DNA of 64,000 bases. Source: Microstegium vimineum (Eukaryota; Streptophyta; Magnoliopsida; Poales; Poaceae). Location: contig CM039141.1 in NCBI GenBank assembly GCA_022036555.1, forward strand, positions 8,591,773-8,655,772, read 5' to 3'. Shown piece after piece: positions 58,151 to 64,000 of this stretch. A program made the position numbers and the translations under genes. Under the pieces are notes generated by a model. It saw only the letters and a program-made list of their open reading frames with translations. It did no database searches and was not told where the DNA came from. The first letter of the stretch is position 1. Each line of letters opens with the position of its first letter.

Positions 58151-59199
58151 TAAGATTTATAACTTGCTACGGGTGGGCTAGACGCCTAGAACACCTATCC
58201 AGAGACTTTGGCAACCACATGGGATCCATACACCACGAACAATGAGAGGGATGGGGGCACGTTGGCATCCTCAGTCCAGAGAAAATAATCCAAAAGCATA
58301 GTGTCAAACCATCGTAGATTTCCCACTTGCCCTTGTTCCTTGAACAGAAGGACGCATGCCATCTTCAGTTCAGAGACAGTACTGCTAGACTGCTGCTAGA
58401 AACCAGCAGCTTTTGCGGTTGGATAGAGATAAAGATTAGAGAGGTCGGACGACGCTGCTGGGCTGACGCAGTGACGCTGATGAGCTCCTGTGGCCTGTGG
58501 GTCAAGGATGCTTGCTATGGAGCTGACGTCCCATGCTACTACTCCTGCAGTCCTGCAACCAAAGGAGTTGCAGAATAGTCAATTGACTGTTGCCGATAAG
58601 GAGAGATCTGACATAATCCGCCTAAAAGCTTGGTGATTTTTTTCTGTGGTAATTTTTTTTTTGAGCAGATTATTAACTGATTGGTTCGAGGGTCCATCTC
58701 TACTGCTCTGTCCCACCTCTCATCTCTGAGAGCATGAGCCAATGGATGAACCGGTGAATGGGCAGGCACTGTCAAAAAAAACTGACATGACGGAGGAAAA
58801 GCTCGTGTTTTTTTTACCTTTTTCCCACCAAGAAATTATTTTTTTTTCTTTTACCGAATCTTCTTTTTCTAACCCGCCCTTTTTCTTTTCTTTTATGTCT
58901 TTCAATTATAGAATAGCATAGCATATTGTTTCTTTTGGCGTCACTCGTGTGCAATCCCTAGTGAAATGCTGAACATGGAATCATTGTGACCAAAAAATGA
59001 GACAGCCCGGATTCGCTCGGAAAAAAAAAAGCAAAAAAGAAACACTATCATTTATGTAAAGGAGGAGGTGCATGGTAATGCAGAAGCAATATATATGAAA
59101 TCGATCAGACAGGGGAATTAATTTGTACCACTACCACAGACATGAACATTCCTTATGTTTCCATTAGCATATAACTGAAACAAGACACCTGGCCAAAGA

Positions 59200-59281
<82 letters not shown>

Positions 59282-61589
59282 TAACGGAAATATATACGAC
59301 ACTGAATCATGTGCTGTCTCCACCAACATTATCAGGATCGAAAAAAGGCCCTGAGCAAGTGATTATAATAAAGGGAGCATCAGACTGAGTTCCTTTTTGC
59401 CGGCAACATATATAGGTATAGGTAGAGAGAGATATAGATAGATCTATCATGGCTTCTAAATTTATTGATTCATCGGTTCCCGTTGTATGAAACAGCATCA
59501 CCTTTAGAGTGAAGAATCGCACATCGTAATAGCTGCTGTGCTGGCCCAATGAGAGCCTGAACATATGTACTAAAAAAGATGATTAAACCTCTCTTGTAAG
59601 CAAAATCTGGGGCCAAGGTTATCTAGCTGCTAATGATGGTAATCATTGCATCTTTCAACCAAAGTTATCCCCCTAGGCACGCGTCATGAAAATAAAAAGA
59701 GATGAATTTTATGTAGACGAAGAAGAAATATAATTATTGTGCAGTTGTGAAGGTAAGCAAATATGCAGGTTCCTTCAGTAAGAGCAAAAAAAAAAAAAGA
59801 AAATCATACTATTACTATTTAAAGGGCTCAATAGAGACTCCATGTTAATTACATTCTCAACAGACTCGATATGGGAAAATATAAATCCTAAAAATTATCG
59901 AAACTAATATAGTTATATGGTCTTTGATTTTGTAGACACTATTCATCATCACCAGTATGATTAAAACATAAGATAAAAAATTTGAAATTCAAGTTTTTAG
60001 ATATTCATGACGGCATGAATCTAATTAAAGGTCGACCAAGCATATAGGTAAAGATTGAAATTCAAGCTTTAACAATGATAGTATCTAATCTAGCAAATCT
60101 TTTTTTTTCTCGATCACACAAAAGATTTGCACGTTTTTATATTAAGATAGAGAAAAAGTTTAATACAACACGTCTTGGTGGCGTCTTAGAGGGTCAAATG
60201 AAATGTATGTGGCAAATCTAAAGTTTCATGCGCGCAGAAGAAGAAGAAAAAACTATGGCTATGGATAAAACTCCATATATATCATCACAGCTGAATATAT
60301 ACTGTAGTTAAAATGAAAAAAACATACAATTTAATAATACCAGTAGTTAATTGGTACTAGTCAGAGACAAATTTAAGCAGTAACTAGCTTAATTTATTAT
60401 ATTAGTCCTGACAAGAGTAGGGATTGATGGAGTGATGGGTGCACTGCACACAAATGTGTTGGCAGATACTCCTTTCGTCCCTTTATATACATCGTTCAGA
60501 AAACGTGTCTATGAGGAAACACGGTTAGGGAATATTTTGCAAGCAAGCAAGAGAGGGACAGCAGAGTGGGACATGGTACGAGAAGTCGAGTAGCGGCCAC
60601 CGAATCTATTTCTTCTTTTTGGGAGTAGTGACTAGTGAGTGATGAGGGACTCGATCAAAATCAACTGGGGTTGGGCCATGGATAATAAGTCCAGTCCAGT
60701 TTGTGTGAGCCCACTGCACTGCACACAAGTGAAGTGCCTCCGCTGGCTCAATGACAAAATTCAGAGAAGGGCCGGCCGGCATGCAAAAATTGGCTGGCCC
60801 CCCATGCCCATTCGCCATTGGCAAGACTCTCCTACTCGTGTCGTGTCCTGGAGGCTGTGTAGCGATAATTGGAGCGGTAGTACTGTACCTGCTAGGCTGC
60901 TACAGCTAGCTAGCTGCACTAGACGCCAACGCCATCGCCATGGATGGCTTGGTTTGGTTTGGTTCCTTGATGAGCAGCAGTAGATAGGAGGGAGCACAGT
61001 AACTCCTATTATTGACCCCGTCCTTGCCCACTTGGCTACTTGGGGTTGGGCCAGAGCCAGCCCAGCCTCACTTGTGTGTGACTGTGAATCGATCATCTCT
61101 GATGATGATGGAAGTGGAACCAATTAAGCAGCCTGACCTGAAGCATGAGATGCGAGGAGCGGTCATTCATATATAGTACTACAAGGTTTACAGTGGCAAT
61201 GACAATGTGCAGCTGCAAGTACCACGCACTCTACTAGCTCACTAATCAGCGCTAGCATATGTTCAGTTTACACCAACTCGATCTGTTTGCTAGTAGGACT
61301 GTAGGACTCCAATAGCTAGGGAGGCACCATTATTCAGGTTCAGGCTTCAAAAGCAAACAAAACACATGGCATGTATATGCATGGTGCCATCGCTAGCTAG
61401 CTGTAGCTGCTACCAGAGTACTGTAGCCGTGCTTGTGTTTCCCACGAGGCCATGCAGTTGATAAGATAAGATAAGATGAAAGCAGCATGATGATACTGCC
61501 TCCAACACCGAGCACAACACAGCAACTGCCAACTGCAAGGCTGCCAGCAAGCAGCTAGCTGCGCATTGCAAGCTTCTCTGCCCGTCTGT
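58151..61589. other. gene-free intergenic DNA
   Basis: No supported gene in 3.4 kb; open frames are short and lack domains. Homopolymer and AT-rich tracts dominate, and 60640-61110 is a mixed-composition block without recognisable product. Confidence 0.4.
59205..59279. repeat. (AT)n microsatellite
   Basis: An almost perfect AT dinucleotide tract of about 37 units. Confidence 0.95.
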
Positions 61590-62830
61590 TTTACTACTAG
61601 CGTATGCCCGTGCGTTGCTACGGGTTTCAACACAATAAAAATATATGAAAAATAATTCTGAGACTTAAAATTTCTGATGCAATTAGAGTATGAAAAAAAC
61701 TCATACGTTATAAGGGGAACTAAAAAATTCCTTTGGTGCCGCTTGCTATGAGCTTAAAAACCCATGCCATCTCATATATTTCCCAATACACATGTAACAC
61801 AATGCCTATAATGTGCTAGTTCCTAAAATGTATGTCCTTTGCTATGGCTAAACATCAGTCAGTCATTTTTATACAAATTCAACATATTTTATTGTGATTG
61901 ACAAATGCATTCATACAACATGTTTGTCCTTGATCAACATCAATTTCTCATTTAAGAACTCACCCAGCAGTTCGGTTCTTTTTGGGTGCTCTGCAAAATT
62001 GTTACCGCACCAACACCCGGCAATTTTGATTCATATCAGTACTTTTATGTTTCTATGTCAAAAATTGCACTAATCTAATTTGATCATGGTCATAGCTATT
62101 AATATCACTTACTTTTGCGACAACAAAAATATTCTCAGAAGATCATAGAAACATCACCCTTATCTCTACAACTAAAACATACGAAAGGGAATCGTCGACC
62201 CGGCGTGCGAAAGTCGCTCGCCTCGCACGCACAACCGGCGCTTCGCACGTCCCCGCCCGCGCGTGGTGGACCCGGCTCAAAAAATCCCCTACCCCTCGCG
62301 CGACACCCAGTGAGCAATCGGGCGTCTCCGTCTCCGCGCACGCGCACGCCCACGCCCACGCCTCCTCTTCCTCCCTGCCTTCACGCCGCTGCGTGGGATA
62401 CGTGGAGGTCGCCGCTGGAGACGCCGCCGTGTCCGATAAGTGGGGTCGCCGCCAAAGTCGGGGTCCGCTTCAGGAGCTAGGGTTGAAGTTGAAGCGGTAC
62501 CAAATGGACCAGCTTGCCCCCGCCATCGTCGTCGACAAGGCCGGCCCTCCACCGTCCGCTGTCCCCGCGCTTGGACGCTTCAACCTCCCGGACGCTGGCG
62601 AGAGGGGTGTGCCCCTACAGCACACAACCTACTTCTCTCTCCGATCTCTACCCCAAATCGTGCTGCCTACCCCTCTTCCTGATAAATGACGGTAGGGGCG
62701 AGCGGTGCTTGCTTGCCGTGGCGCTCGCTGCTGCTTGGATTTCCGGCGCAGCGACTGCCGCCTCGTCGTCGGCTGAGCAGGTACATGGTGGTGGTGGATG
62801 GGTGAAAGACCTTGTTTGGTTTTGGGCAAT
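61590..62830. other. dispersed-repeat terminus and GC-rich island
   Basis: 61592-61625 reads TACTAGCGTATGCCCGTGCG then TTGCTACGGGTTTC, a phrase found at the edge of many grass repeats; the superfamily is not known to me. 62190-62780 is a GC-rich island. A plus-strand frame at 62393-62689 (98 codons, starts MGYVEVAAGDAAVSDKWG) and overlapping frames have no recognised domain; they could be a captured gene fragment or composition-driven. Confidence 0.35.
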
Positions 62831-64000
62831 TGATGAAACCTATGGACTAACCCTTAACTAAGTGTATGATCAAGATAGGGTGGTCCACCTTAGAACATGG
62901 AGCTAGATGGATGATCATGGTGAATCAAGTGCTTCATGGACTAAGGAAAAGAAGAAAGAGAAAAACAAAAATGGGCTCAAGGCAAAGGTATATCATAGGG
63001 TCATTTTTGGTTTAGTGATCAAGACACTATAGAAAGTGTGATCACCTTTAGGATAGATAGCCGTACTATCAAGAAGGAAAAACTCGTGTCGATTGCAGTT
63101 ACCATGTGCCACTAGGTTTGCATTTGCATCTACATAAAAATGAATCTAAGTGACACAAACTAAAATAAATCCAAGAAATATATGTTACAAAAGCTAACAC
63201 AGGTGAACAAGGTTTGGATCATAAGGTGTTAGCACTTGAAGACTTGGAGAAGAAAGAGGCAGCTCGTTTTGGGACTCAGAAGGGCTCCGGACGCAAGGTC
63301 CAGACGCTAGTGAGATGCGGTCCGGACCAATGGTCTTGCGACCGGAGGCATACCCTATCCTCGGCCTCTCTGGACAGGAGGTCCGGACGCTGATGATGGT
63401 CCGGACGCAAGACTCCGGACGTAGCGTCCGGAGCTCAGCGCTCTCTGTACTCCTCTGGTCTTTTTATCCGGACGCTGAATGCGGTCCGGACGCAAGAGAC
63501 CGGACGCGTGTCCGGAGCTCGGAGCTCTCTGGACCCCTCTCTGGACTGGGTCCGGACGCAAGGCGAAGAGGGTCCGGACGCTACTGTGCTGTGCGTCCGG
63601 AGGCTACACGTCGGCACAGTCAAGGCGCCAACGGGCGAATTCAAAATGGAGGAGGGTCCGAACGCATGCGCGATGGTCCTAAAGTGCGTCCGGAACTACG
63701 CAGACTTCAGTGAAAAGGAGCAAAACGGCTAGCTCGGTTTGGATGGCTATTTAAGTGGCTTGGCCGACTCCTAGGTCCAACTCTTGCACCTCCCATTCAT
63801 TTGACATTTTTGTGCTTGCTTGAGATAGCCCCCAACTCACTCTCTTCACTCTTGTTGAATATTTGTGAGAGTGTCGAGTACAAAGGTAAGGGGTACCCTA
63901 ACCTGTGATAATCTAATGCCTAAACATCGAGGCGGAATCCGACAGTCGACCAAGCAATGGAGGAAGGCCCGTCAGGCGAAGGCCTACCCCACCGGCAGAA
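62831..64000 (+). mobile_element. partial LTR of a second Gypsy-type retrotransposon, runs off right edge
   Basis: Non-coding DNA starting near TGATGAAACCTATGGACT and containing 'gatcacctttaggatagatagccgtact', a GTCCGG/CCGGAC-rich block (63285-63695), a TATA-like TATTTAA at 63748-63754 in 'ggatggctatttaag', and an end region 'gtcaggcgaaggcctacccc'. These phrases are those of a common grass Gypsy-type LTR (from memory). No second LTR or internal domain is in the window, so it may be a solo LTR or the edge of a full element. Left border approximate. Confidence 0.65.

Overview
The window is nuclear DNA from a grass. Genes have short introns with canonical GT-AG borders, first exons are GC-rich, and intergenic space is filled with Stowaway-, Tourist- and hAT-type MITEs, 5'-truncated LINEs, a SINE and large Ty3/Gypsy elements. 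The protein sequences read like panicoid grass orthologues. An Andropogoneae source (sorghum, Miscanthus or sugarcane relatives) is my inference and is not proven by the sequence.

Layout, left to right. The 5' part of an alpha-L-arabinofuranosidase gene (minus) runs off the left edge. It is followed by a frame-broken RLCK-VII kinase gene (minus, 2.5-3.9 kb), a RINT1/MAG2 Golgi-to-ER tethering gene (minus, 6.4-9.7 kb), a SINE nested in a MITE, a short LINE with a perfect 15-bp target duplication, and a VQ-motif gene (minus, 12.9-13.6 kb). A gene-poor stretch follows, then a decayed DUF630/DUF632 gene (minus, 20.1-25.4 kb) split by an RTE-type LINE that landed inside its coding exon. Divergent from it is an intact five-exon coiled-coil protein gene (plus, 27.1-31.3 kb). 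A fragment of plastid rpoC2 sits at 33.1-33.4 kb. An intact ten-exon POT1 telomere-protection gene (plus, 36.0-39.7 kb) converges on an ABF/ABI5-like bZIP gene (minus, 40.4-42.1 kb).

The right third is mostly transposon. A 12.8-kb Ty3/Gypsy element of the Tat type (43.5-56.3 kb) has two LTRs, gag, protease, RT, two RNase H domains and integrase on the plus strand. Downstream of pol it carries an antisense, intron-containing plant-mobile-domain gene. The whole element is saturated with the hexamer GCCGAT/ATCGGC, which I consider the most unusual signal in the window. After it come another LINE with a 17-bp target duplication, a 475-bp Tourist foldback element, a long (AT)n tract, and at the right edge part of a different Gypsy-type LTR that contains its own private array of GTCCGG/CCGGAC sites.

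No operon-like functional grouping is expected or seen; the genes are ordinary independent plant loci. A recurring feature is single-base frame breaks, often in short homopolymers, in otherwise well-conserved coding sequence (arabinofuranosidase, RLCK, MAG2, LINEs). VQ, coiled-coil, POT1 and bZIP genes are clean. The breaks may be assembly errors or real decay.
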